Both the position numbers and the translations under genes were made by a program. A stretch of 64,000 bases of DNA from Apus apus (lineage: Eukaryota; Chordata; Aves; Apodiformes; Apodidae). Every line of letters starts with the position of its first letter. Position 1 is the first letter of the stretch. The DNA lies in the NCBI RefSeq assembly GCF_020740795.1, contig NC_067286.1, positions 15,504,350-15,568,349 on the forward strand, given 5' to 3'. Below, in pieces: positions 46,863 through 58,700 of the stretch. A model generated the notes under the pieces. The model had not been told where the DNA came from, searched no databases, and saw only the letters and a list, made by a program, of their open reading frames with translations.

Positions 46863-49800
46863 GTGAGTTTAAGACATGAGACGTGCCCTGGCTGTCTGAT
46901 GTTACACTGAGGTAGAACATAACCTCATGAACTTATGCATGAAATTTCCACCTTCACCTGAAGCATCTTAGCTTGAGCCTTTTTTGGAAACAATTCTAGC
47001 TCTGCCAGAAAATGGAAAAAAATACCCTTTCTAGTTGAGCCTATAAGCACAAGTAGTGAGTTATGCAGGTAGGTGGGAGACTTGCTTCTCCTGCTGCGGG
47101 AGTGTATGTTACAGGCCCCAGAGCCTTGCCAGTGATAAAAGTCTTCTGGTCCTGTGGCTTTTAATGTCCACCAACATGTGGCTTTTAGAAAAAAAATGTG
47201 AAGCCTACTTTGTGCTCCCACAAATCACCTCTTGACAGCCTGCTGTAAATGGCAATATATTAAAAAAAAACAAGTGCTGCATTCATGTTGCTTTATCCTC
47301 TGCCTCTTCCCATGGAGAATACGTGTAATATTTTCCAAATAAAGTCTGGGAGGCACTGGTTTTGTGTTAGTACATATCTGCTCAGGACTCCTGCTAAGCT
47401 GAAGTCCTCACATTTTTTTACCTTGCCCAATACTTTTCGCTATAATCAGCATGCAAACAGCTGTCATCATAGCTATGACCTGTGCAGGGAAGAGCCTTCA
47501 TTCTCCCTTTCCCAAACAGTTCATAGTCATCACACTAATAGCAGGCAAAGCTATGTCTTTCTATATGTTCATACTGCTGTCCTAAATACCTCCAGCCTCT
47601 CATGGCTCAGGAAGCCCAAGCAATAAACACCTTCAGTCACTCTGGTTTGACAAGCACCCAAAAAAACCCCGAGAAAAATCAATAATAGTTAAAAAAAAAA
47701 ACAACCCAAGCCCATAGGCTGGTAATGAAGCATCATTGTGAATGAAGGCTGAGATGTTCGCCAAGTGCCAGCCTTTGTTTCCAGACCGGCTTTCCTCTCT
47801 ACGTGTTCACCTCCCCAGTTACACAAGCACAAACGCTCGCTCCGCCCAGGGGCCGCTCACCTCTTGCACAAGCTGCCTTCCCCTCTGGTTTTTACCGTGG
47901 GAATCCGGACACCTTGTGGGAATGCCAAACCGGGTGAACACAACCTGGTGAGCGTGCTCTGCAATTGCCAGCATAGCTCCGTGCAGCCTCCTGCCTTGTG
48001 CGAGCCTTCCTGGTAACAGTCCCGTGCTGCAAAAAAACCCAACCACCACCTAGGAAAGTTCTCTTTCCCGAAGGAGCCATCGCCAGAGAGGCAGTGGCCT
48101 CTCGCTGACTCGCCCTGCCTGGCTGTTTGCCTCCAGCATCTGCAAGTTGACATAACCGGGACCAGACCCATCCCAACGTGAGAAAAAGCTGAAGAGAGGG
48201 GAAATGGTATGGAAAGGAATTTGCTCATTATGCAATGTGAGCCAAAGGGGAAAAAAAAAAAGAAAGAAAGAAAAAAAATAACAAATTTGTACCTGGCTGG
48301 GACATAAACCAGACAGCATAGGATGATAATGGAAAAGAAGAACCATCAGTCTTATCACTGTTGCAAATAATCTTTGCACTGTGCAAATATTCTTTGTGAG
48401 CTGTTAAACTGATGTTTTCACAAAGCAAATTCACTCCAGTGGTTGTTGAGTCCAGGCTCATCCACCTTTTAGGAGTAAAGGAAGAATCTGCCTTTGTGTG
48501 TTAGCATTAACATCTACTTAGCCAACATTGGTAAGGTCACACACAGGAGGAGTTTGGATTTTTTTTCATTTTTTAAATATGATTTTTTATTTTACCCAAT
48601 TATCTAGTCTTCCTTCTTTTCCTTCCTTTCCATGCTCCTGACTTAAGGCACATTTGAACCTCTTTGATTTGCCTGGAGAAAGGGCACGAGAGAAGGAAGC
48701 TTGGGTACAAAATTAGTATTGGAGACACTACCAAAGCAAACTCCTCAAGTCGGCGATGGGATATAACTTGTCAGAGGAGTTAAAGCACTTGCCATAAAGG
48801 TCACGTAGAGCTTCTGCACACAAGTGAATAGTTCAAGGTGTTTTGATGCAGAGAAAAACCAATTAAGATATAACTACTGCTGACATTCCCCTAAGCTGTT
48901 TCATCTCTTACCGCTTCAAAAAAGCAGGGAAAAACAAATTATGTACCTTCCATCTGAGATTTATATAGGATGAATTGTTGCTTAGCCTATGAAAAGATCA
49001 AAAAGGAGATCTTTGAAGAAAGATCGCCTACAGAGAATGCTGGACTGTTATTAAAAAAAAAAAAAGCATGATTCAGGTCAAAACGTAGGCAAGTGCAAAG
49101 TGTGCAACACAGCATCTGCAAAGGCTGCTTGCTCAGGTGCTTCAAAGCTGGGCAGCAAGAGGGTAAATCCCTGAGCAGGCATCTCGAGCAGCAGTGCTGC
49201 AGCATCACACGTGTGTTTGGCTCCATGGCTGTAGGGCTTGGTAGAGCTTATCTGGCTGGAAACTCCTGCGGTCATGCAGATGGCTTGGCTTGTGTCAGGA
49301 TCTTCTGGTCAAGGAAAAGAGGGGATGGAGTGCTCCCTCTTGCCCCTGTCTGCTTTATCTGGTGCCTTCTGGAGACCAGGGGTTTTGGTTCCATTCCCCC
49401 AGCAAGGCTGAAGAGGCTTCAAATACCGTTTCATCTGGGGCTGAAGACCCTGTAATCTCATTACTACTATGGCCTGGGACAGCAAAGGAGGAGCCCTCTG
49501 AACACACACTCACAGCTGGCACGGCGAGGTCAGTGCGGTTTCCCAGATTGAGCAAAGATGGGGACCACCTGAGAGATAGAGAGCCAAAGGCAGAGCTGCA
49601 GGCACCAGCCCAGCAAGCCCCTGGCACAGAGGCCTCCTTGGCCAGGCATGGAGGAGTCTCATTCTCCATCCCTCATCCTCCTGAGCATCCCTCCTCCACA
49701 CTTGGCCCTGTCTGTCAGCGCAGGGCAGGGGAGAGGAGGAGGAGGCAGCCTGGCCTCCCTTTCCCACCACAGCGCACTGCGGCCTCTCCCAGCACCTGGT

Positions 49801-49987
49801 CCAACCAGTATGCAGGGTTTGCTGGGCTGAGGAACCTGCCAGCGCCGTTTCACCCAGGGTCTGATTTCAAAGCCAGCCCTGATGAAGACGTTGGGTGAAG
49901 GCAAACCAAACAGACACCGTAATTGCGGTGTGTGCTTTCTCATCTCTGCGGTGAGTTGCAAAATGTGCTGCCTCCTCCCTTGCCAGC

Positions 49988-50046
49988 CGGGCTTTAATTG
50001 GCTTTAATGAAGAGGCAATTACGCGATTTCAGTTTTTAATTAAAGG
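49988..50046. promoter_or_regulatory. AT-rich island with homeodomain-type motifs
   Basis: Within GC-rich DNA a 59-base stretch holds TTTAATTGG, CTTTAATGA, GCAATTACG and TTTTTAATTAAAG. These TAAT/ATTA cores resemble homeobox factor sites. That it acts as an enhancer is inference. Confidence 0.25.
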
Positions 50047-51904
50047 GGGTGGTAATACAGAGGAGGGGAGACCAGCCCCCTTCAATCGTGTTGATGGCAC
50101 CACAGGAAATCTCTGGGCATGGTGTGCAGAAGGGCTTGGAGGGGCTCCCCTGTTGCACACCCCCATGCTGACAGGGCTTTTGGGGGGCTCTGGGTGACTG
50201 GCAGGAGCAGGTCCAAGCCAACTGCCTCCCAGCCACACTGTTGGCACTTTTGGATCCTGCCCCGGCACCGCCAGGCAAGCTGCAATCAGATTTTTTGGTG
50301 TTGGAGCCAGCACATCAAAGGGGCAGCAAACAGCTTTAAAAAACCCCAAGCCAAAAAAACCCTCCAAAGCCAAACCGAGCTCTCCCCACACATGGCACCA
50401 GCCAGAAACACCTCCTGGATAAAATACTGGATGGTTGTTGGTGGGAGGAGGAGTTGCTGGGACAGGACAAATGTGTAAAGCTGAAGTACAGCCACAATTA
50501 GGAGCTCAACAAAAAAAATTATATTCTGTTCTGTTCTGTTTGCCAAGCAGCAGGCAGCCCTACTCTGACAGAAACACTCTCCCCTTGACCCTGCACAGTG
50601 AGCACCAGGGTGAGACTAACCCATCCAACCTACTTGTGCACTATTCTTGTAGGCACCACCTTTTTCATCTGTCCTAATGCATGGCCAGGAAGAGAAAAAT
50701 GAACGCATGTGGAAGAAATCTCCCTTGAGAAAAAGTGATAACTGCAGGAGCTGAACTGCAGTTTAACCCCACAATGCCTTTGCATTTTATTGCTCTCTGG
50801 CAGCCAGGAGGCCAGAGCTTTGGCCTTTACTGAGTCCCATGCACTGGGATGTCCTTCCTCTGTATTTCAATGAAACATAATCACTTTATGACTTCCTCCT
50901 ACCAGAGATAAAAATTTATTAAGACAAAAACCCAGTGACTTTGTGGCTGAGCCGCACCCTCAGGGCTTTCTCTACCCCTGACTGGCACTACAAGCCCTTG
51001 ACAGCAGTGGCTGGCAGGCATAATTGGCCCTGGGACCACTGAGCTGCTGGCCATGGGCAACCCATCTGGATGGCCAATGCATTGCTGCCGTACAGACCCC
51101 TGACCTTGGACAGGCAGGGAGCTGCCTGGAGTGCGGCTCCAGGGTAAAAAAATGGGGAAAGAAAAAAAAAGGGAAAGGAGGCAAGGTCCAAGGTCTTTCT
51201 GTGCAATGACTGAACCACCTGCTTGGCAAATATAGCTGGAGCTGGATGGCAGGCTGCTGCGTGGGTGGGCTGAGTCACGCTGCTGCTGCCGACCGGCCAC
51301 CCCGGCCCCTCTCCAGATGGGAGCACAAGGTTGCCTTTAACCGAAGAGAAGAGAAACCTGCTCTTTTAAATGCCCAGATGGGAGCAACATGCAAGAGCAG
51401 GGCTGGGTCCAGGAGTCACTGCCAAGCCAACAGCCTCCACCCTCTGAGGAGGGAGCTGAGATCCCGCTCCCAGCTCCCCATCAGCCCCCCAGGAACACAC
51501 ACCTCCTCCCTGCCTTCCCGCTCTCTTTGCCTTGGGGTCCCAGAGGCTCCACAAAAGCTCATCAGCCTCCACACTCTTGTAGCAACCATCCATCACTACC
51601 TGGCTTTGTGGAGGGGACTTTTTTCCAGTGACCTACAACCCAAATCTCCCAGAGAAAAGCAATTTCACTCTCATGGGGACAGCTGCATCTCCATCCCAGT
51701 TCCCACCTTCCTTACAAGGTGAAGGCCTTTTCCCTCTTCTCTCCTCATAGCTGTCAGATGAGAAATCACTTATGATTCAAGATGACTTGTGACAACCACT
51801 TGTGAGGAATGAAAATAAAACCACCCTCTTGCACTTCAGGCCTGGGAACAGGATGCTGTGTGTCAGCACTGCTGAGAAGCCGCCCTTCCCTTGGGGCAGC
51901 CCCC

Positions 51905-51943
51905 TCCTCATCCTCATCCTTGTCCTTATCCTCATCCTCATCC
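51905..51943. repeat. TCCTCA hexamer repeat
   Basis: About six imperfect copies of TCCTCA (with TCCTTG and TCCTTA variants). Confidence 0.85.
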
Positions 51944-54900
51944 ATGCACAGCCATCACCTGCAAGGGGGTCCTGGACTCCCACCTTGGTACCCTGTGTAC
52001 AGAGTGCTGGTCTCTGTGTGTATGCACTGGGTTCATACACATAAACAAATAGCCTTAGCGAGAAGATATAACTGTAAGAAGCCTGGGGAAAATACAAGAA
52101 CTGCTCCTATTGCTCCTGGTGGTGGCAGTGCCAGGTGGTGACCCCCCAGGCACACACCGTGCCTGTGAAAGTGCTTCTCCTCTGTGGCAACACAACACCC
52201 CACACCTCCTGTGGGGCCACAGTACTCCTGAGCATTCTACCCCAATCTGGGGACCTCCCTTCTCTCCGATGTAGAGATGAGCTGCCCTGCAGCACTGTGA
52301 CACCTGGAGATGCCTTTGGGAATTGGGAAAGATGTGATGATATCAGCCACCCAAGATCTTGGTCACCTCGCAACAGCTTGTGGCATTAATAAAAGAGGAT
52401 TTTTAATTTTTATTCAGCTCTGAGCAGCGGTAAAGAAAACAGTTCCACAGCTTTACTGTTACATCCTGGCTTTATGCTGTGAGAGGAGCAGCAGAAGCAG
52501 CCAGTGAGGCACTGCAAGGTGACAATAGATTGACTGGCTGTGGCTAAAGGGGATTTCTGGGCACAGGTGTGGTTGGTTGTGCTCCTCCTGCTCCAACTTA
52601 GGAGCTTTCCCATGCAGGAGACAACCAGCCCGTGACGCGCAAGTGAAGCAGAAGGAGCCATGAGTCACAAAAGATAAAGGTCAAGCTCCTTCTCTTATCA
52701 GGCACGAGCTGTGCAAGGTGAGGCCAGGCTGTGGGCTGGGTGTGCTGCAAAGAAATGTGCTCAGAAGGCAGCCAAAGCCAAAAATCCCAGTGCCAGGAAT
52801 AAGACCTTGGCCTGGGGAACCAGTCCGAGTGATAACCAGGGCAAGTGCCTGGCTTCACTCTTCCATCACCTGTTTCCCAGCAACATCCAATGATGACAGG
52901 TTTTGGTGGTGCTGTGAGCTGAGCAGCACTGAGAAGGCAGTTAAATAAGCCATAGGAGGTGAAGCACCCACATGTCTCCCTGCAGGGCCCCCAGCTGCTG
53001 TTATGCATTGCTGGAGTGTCTGCAGATCAGTCCCATCTGGAAGAGAAGGCTAATACTGAGGAATGGGTGATCCTGGCAGTGGCCAGGCAAACAATGGGTG
53101 CTGCTGCATCCCTCCTCTGTGGCTGGAGGAGGAGAAGGAAGAAAGGAGAGGAACTCACTGAGATCCAACATTTCTCCTCCTGATTTCACATAGCTTCTCA
53201 CTTTGGGATCCCATAAGGAAACCTAAGGAAGGAGATGTGCCAGCGTGAGCTCAAAGAAGCTTTTAGAAAGACCTTGGCAATGAAACTGGGATGAGAGCAT
53301 CTGTGTCAGAAACTCCAGGCTCCTTTGCCAATATTTTGGCCAAATGCATGATTTGCTATTTCTGTTCATTGGTTTCTCTTTTTTTGCAAAACACATGTTC
53401 ATGGGTGTGCACTTCTCTTCTGGAGCTGCCCTGCCCATGGCCCTGTGGAGCACTTGCAGCCCACCACAGCTTTTGCGGCAGCCCTAGATCCTGCTCTTCT
53501 GGCCAAGGTTTTCCAATTATGGAAAATGTGTCCAGCTTCGTGACTTTGACTTCTGCTCCAGTAAAGCTGGAAGAATGACTTAGTCATCCTGGCTGCCTGC
53601 CAAGACTTTTAACTCATTTTGCTCTGTTTGAAGGTTATTTCCCTGCTCCAAAGGCTGGCTGGCCAGCAGGACTTAATATTTTAAATATCCAGTAGTCAAT
53701 ATATAGATTGAGGATACAAGTCACTGAAAGCATTTTATCCCTGCTGTAACAACTGCTCTGGTTACAACACCTCCACAAAAGCTCCCATCCCAGAATGGTA
53801 AATGCCTGTCTGCTTACAGAAAGAACCCCTTTTCTAGGGGTTCACCAGTTCACCAAATTACACCAGTAATTTGGGGTTAATAGATAAGCTTATATGACAT
53901 TTGGTCCAGCAAGCACTCAGTGAATACACCACAGGAAGGGGATTTCTCTTTCAACCTATTACACAGCATTAGGAGGGTTCCTGTGTTTCCAGCTGAATGA
54001 AAATAAATTTTCCTTCCTCAGCTGTACTGGGCATGGGGCTGGAGCCCCACTGAGCCAATGGAGTGCATGCGAGGGGGAAAGTGTGGGCACCAGGCTCCTG
54101 AGAAAGCCCTGGGAAGGGGAGGACAAAGCTGCTACCAGTAAATCAGTGGGATGCCCTTGGCTGGACAATACATCTCTACCCTTTCTGATGCCCCACGTGT
54201 GCCATTGCTGCTTCCCCCCACTTATCACACAGGAGCTTTAACCTGAGCACAGGCTGCCCTGACTCCAGGGAAGTTTATTTTTGGCTCGTCCCCAGGGAGC
54301 CAAGGTTACGTGCCGAGCGCCCTCATTTCCTCCTCTTAACTGCCTCCCTGCTTTATCACAAACTTTCTTGCTTCATCTTTTTTTCCACTCATAAAGGCTG
54401 CAGCCACTAGTGCCTCCAGCAGCACCAGCACAGGCTGACCCCAGACCACCTGGTCACCAGGCCTCTTGACCACCAGGCCACCACACCAACAGGCTCATGC
54501 CCATCTGCAAAACTGCTGGCTTTTTCTCTCTGTGCAAAGCACACAGAAGTTTCTGCAAACCCATTTCTCCTTGCCACCAAACTGTGGTTTCCTTAACAGA
54601 GTGGAAAAACTTAAAATCCTCAGCTTGTTATGATTTAGGATTTCCATTTCCCACCTCCTGGTTCAGCCAAGCTGCTCGGGGACCATCAGGAGGAGAATAA
54701 CAGCATCATTGATGCTCACTGCCTTCCCCATCCCTCAACCCAGCCCCATTTACAGCAGGATAGCTGGGCTTGGCTCCAGGACCCAAGGCTAGGACCTGCC
54801 CTAAGCTACTTATTGCAAATATTTGCCCAGGTGGGGCCGGGTGTTTGAACACGAGACAGGCTGAGTATCTGGCAGGAAAAAAAGAAAGTTTGGCTTTTAT

Positions 54901-55714
54901 GTCTTAGCCTCCACCAGCAAATACTAAGTTGGGCACTTGGGAGCAAGGAGGCTGCCCATATTCCCTGCTGTATGACCCAAAAGACAAAGGACAGGTACAA
55001 AATGGATGCCACCTGGAGTTTATACACACCAAATTCTATGGCTCAGGGCTGTCTAACTCACCCCATCCTCTTTTATTTGGTGGCTGGTGTGGGGAAATAA
55101 ATCAGCAACAGGTTAGATTTGGGAAAGTCAAACCTAACTGGAAAAATACACATTGCTGATTCCCCTCCTCCTTTTAATCTCATAGTTTTAGGATTTTTTA
55201 AATCTCCCATGGTTTTTGGGTTTCATTGAAGCTCCCAAAGTTGATGCATGGAGAGTATTTCTGGGCGTTTTTTTTTTCATCCACTGTGTCAGATACTAGT
55301 TTCTCTCCAGCCTTCCCAGGCACTGCCAGTGAGGTCATGTGGCATCCTCAGCCTGCGCTGGCTGCACTGGTGAAGAGCTGCAGGTTTATGGGGGAGCCTG
55401 CTGCTGACGGTAGCAGGTAAAGGTCACAGCAGTGGGAACATTGTCGTGGAGATGAAGAGCCTCAGGAGAGGTCAGCTAGTGCCAAAAACTGTTTCCCTTC
55501 ACACCTGATACAAGGCAGTGTTTTGGCTTCAGAAAGAAAATTTGGTGCCCAAAGGAAGATGTGGAACGGTGTCAGTGCTACTGCCTGCCCTGCCACACAC
55601 ACACTGGCTGCCCCAGGAGAGAAAGGATGCTCTTCCCACTCCAGCTCCTCCCCACAGCCCACAGCTCCCACTGTGGGGAATAATGCACTGTAGGGTTTTA
55701 TTTGTGATGGCTCT

Positions 55715-55766
55715 CCAGCCCACCTGGAGACAGGAAACATCCAGCCCACCTGGAGACAGGAAACAT
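55715..55766. repeat. Perfect tandem duplication of 26 bases
   Basis: Two identical head-to-tail copies of a unit that begins CCAGCCCACCTGG and ends CAGGAAACAT (55715-55740 and 55741-55766). The identity indicates a recent event, or an assembly artefact. Confidence 0.95.
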
Positions 55767-58700
55767 CCCAATTCTGGACAGTACCATGACCTCATCTTGG
55801 TCCCCAACTCCCTCAAGTTTGCTGATGTTGTGGTTAGCTGGTCCTGCGATGCCTTTCGGTGTTTACTCTTAAGTAAGAACTGTTAGTTAAAAAAAAAAAA
55901 AAAAAAAAGAAAGCAAAAGGCAGAAAGCAGAAAGCAGGGCCAGGAGGATGAGCCAAGCAAGGAGATCAGTCATCTGCTGGCGGGACAGCTGGGACAGGCT
56001 GCCGGGATAAGCACCACAGTGACGCCAGGCAGCGCAGCCCAGCCAGGCACTCGGATGTGACGCACGACATCCCCTCATTTGTGCTTGTCAAGCACTGGAC
56101 CTGTTGGAGTCTCCACACATAGATAAAAACGGGACAAAGATGGTTCCAAGCCACTTTACTGATCTCCAAAGATTTTGAAAGGGCAGGTTATCTGGAGCAG
56201 TGACCTTGAGTTCAGCGTGTGGTGTCAGCACGTTACTACAAGGCCTGGCCCTTCATAATCTCCAGTAAATGTTACTGCTGTAGCACCAGGGTAATAAAAG
56301 GCTGGCTGGTAGCAGAGAGGCAATGTCAGGCTGAATAGCATGAGCTGTAATCACTGGAGACTTCATATACGATGAGAACACTGGCGTCAGTCAGGGCTGA
56401 GGTCTCAGACTTTTATTACTGCTGCTGCAAAATAAAGACACCCCAAATATTTATCCCACCAGACTTGGTTTGGGAAATTGAACGTTTTGGAGGGGAATGT
56501 CCCATCATTTTAAAATCATGAGCTGTAGCCTAAACCATCTCCTGAGCTCATGAGACATGAGAAAATGTTGACAGCATTCAAAGGGTCCAGTAAATAACCT
56601 CATAGTTCAGGGCACTGCTTGGCAAGCCACTGGTCTTCCCATGCTCTCAGCAGAAGCCTCTGTTGAACAGGAAGCACTGAGTCACTGTGGGTCCCACAGC
56701 AGCCCTGTGATGGGGCTCTCCCCTCCCAGCTGACGCCAGGCTCAAGGTATTTGTGGATGCCCCCCGTGATGCTCAGCAAGCTGTTTTGTGAAGACTGTTG
56801 TGAGAACAGGCTATTATCGAGGTCTGCCAGCATTCAGACAGCAGTCCTGGACCAAACCCAACCTCAACTCAACTCACTCCTTGCCTGCATGAGAATGCAT
56901 CCGGGTGCCTCCGAGAGGGAAGCCACGCCACGTCCAGCTACACACGGACCTTGCAGCAGCTTTCCACCCATCTAATTCTGCCATATGGACTGGAAATTGG
57001 GCCAAGAGGCTCAAAGACACAGGTAATAGGTGGGGGACCAGAGCAGGAAACTGTATGACCAACACCTCAAGAGACAAGAGATAATACAAGCTTCCTTTTT
57101 GCTTTTTTAGTTTTGGTAACCAAACTAAACACCTACACAATGTCCAAGAGTGGGCAACATACCACACACATGGTCACGCCCAGGCTGCTGGGGAGATATA
57201 GAGCCAAACAGCTCCACACCCTCCTCCCCCCCAGTTTTCAATCCCAATATTGAACTAAGAGCCTGAAGTCCTCCTGAGCAGGTTGGCACATACCCACCCT
57301 TATTTGGCTGTCTCCTTCAGGGCACAACCAAGGACTGCCTTACTGGAAATGACATCTTTTTTCCCCAGCCCCTCATGCTTGCTCCAGTACTGTCTGCAGC
57401 AGTTTACAGCATGTAACAGTAACACACTGAGTCAGTGGGATGAGACATTTCAAGCTGCTTAGGGAAAAAAAGAGTCTTAGTCATATAAATATTAGTAAAT
57501 TGAGCAAGTGGGGATACGTGATATTGCTGATTAATGCATAACTTGCGTACATTCTGAAAAAAACCTCACAGATTGAGCAAAGACGCTTCTGTTGCTGCCC
57601 TTGTTTAAATTAACCCAAAAGCTCCAGCCTTGCTGCATTTCATTTGCTGTAATAATTAAACAAACAGCCTTGGTGGCCTTTGTCTCCTTGGCTCAGACCT
57701 CTTTTAGTGAGCTGCCACTAAGAGAAGAGCTTCTTCACCTGAACTTGGCCATCTTGAAGTACCTGAGGTTCCCCTGTGTTCATGGAAAGACGTGAACATC
57801 TCCAAAGTGAGACTGAGTCCCCTCACAGTGTGTCTCCCCCTCATGGTCTCCATGTTCCTCAAGGAGGTGGCTGCCTGCTGAGGGACTAGCAGCCACCACC
57901 TGACCAGTGAGGTTCGGGGGAAATCAATGGCACCAATTTGTTCCAGGACATTTCTGGAGGAGAAAGAATAATCAGGTTCTGTAACCAAAAAGTTCCCAGA
58001 GATATTCTGGATTATTCTAATTAAAACAAAACAAACATTTTAAGGAGTATGAAAATGAGGGGAAAATGTGAAAAGCATAAAAAAAGACTGCTCCTTACAA
58101 CCTTTCCACTGTAGCAACCTGCACCCTCTTCTTATGGCTATTTAGGTGTTTTTTGAGTACAAGTTTCCTAGGAGACCCACTGGTCACTGTATGTGACCAT
58201 ACAGCTGCATGTGCCTACAGATACAGCTACGCCCTAATACAAACTTGGAGGGTAACAATTTGCAATGTGAGAGCATATGTTTCTCTGTTACTAATAGACT
58301 TCAGCTGGCAGGATTTCAATGTCAGTCCTGTAAACCAGCTTTTTTCCCTACAGATGTCATGTTTAAATAAAGAATTTATACGGCCTTGAGTCTCTACTTT
58401 CCTCTGCTGCTGAGATGCTGACATAGCACCAGTGAAATTAGGGGTCCTTTTTCAGGGACAGACCCTCAGAGAGGAGATGCACATCTCTGGGATTACAGAG
58501 CAACATCAGGAATAAAAACATATTGGCAGTGGGAACACTGGTACCCTGCAATGGCTGAGAGCTGCAGTGTGATCTCCTGCATCTCTTGGTGAGGGAGACG
58601 CAATTTTGGGGCCAGCCAGAGACCTCAGCAGGCTAAATGAACTGCTAAATCCTTCAGGAAAGCTAGCATGTCCCTCCAATGGGCATGTGGGAAGAGCTAC

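Larger units (their letters stand above)
46863..55714. other. GC-richer intergenic region without recognised genes
   Basis: Base composition rises clearly from about 47.7 kb, with many overlapping chance frames (the longest, 49290-49898, is 202 codons) that share no family features. I see no exon pair, tRNA or CR1 element here. Local items are listed separately: a hexamer repeat at 51905 and an AT-rich island at 49988. Confidence 0.5.

Noticed and set aside
49290..49898. 202-codon open frame in the intergenic region
   Set aside because: No recognisable domain, several overlapping frames of similar length on both strands, and no promoter, splice or polyadenylation context.
55889..55908. Poly-A run as the tail of a processed pseudogene
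   Set aside because: No coding or gene-like sequence lies directly upstream, so the run alone does not support retroposition.
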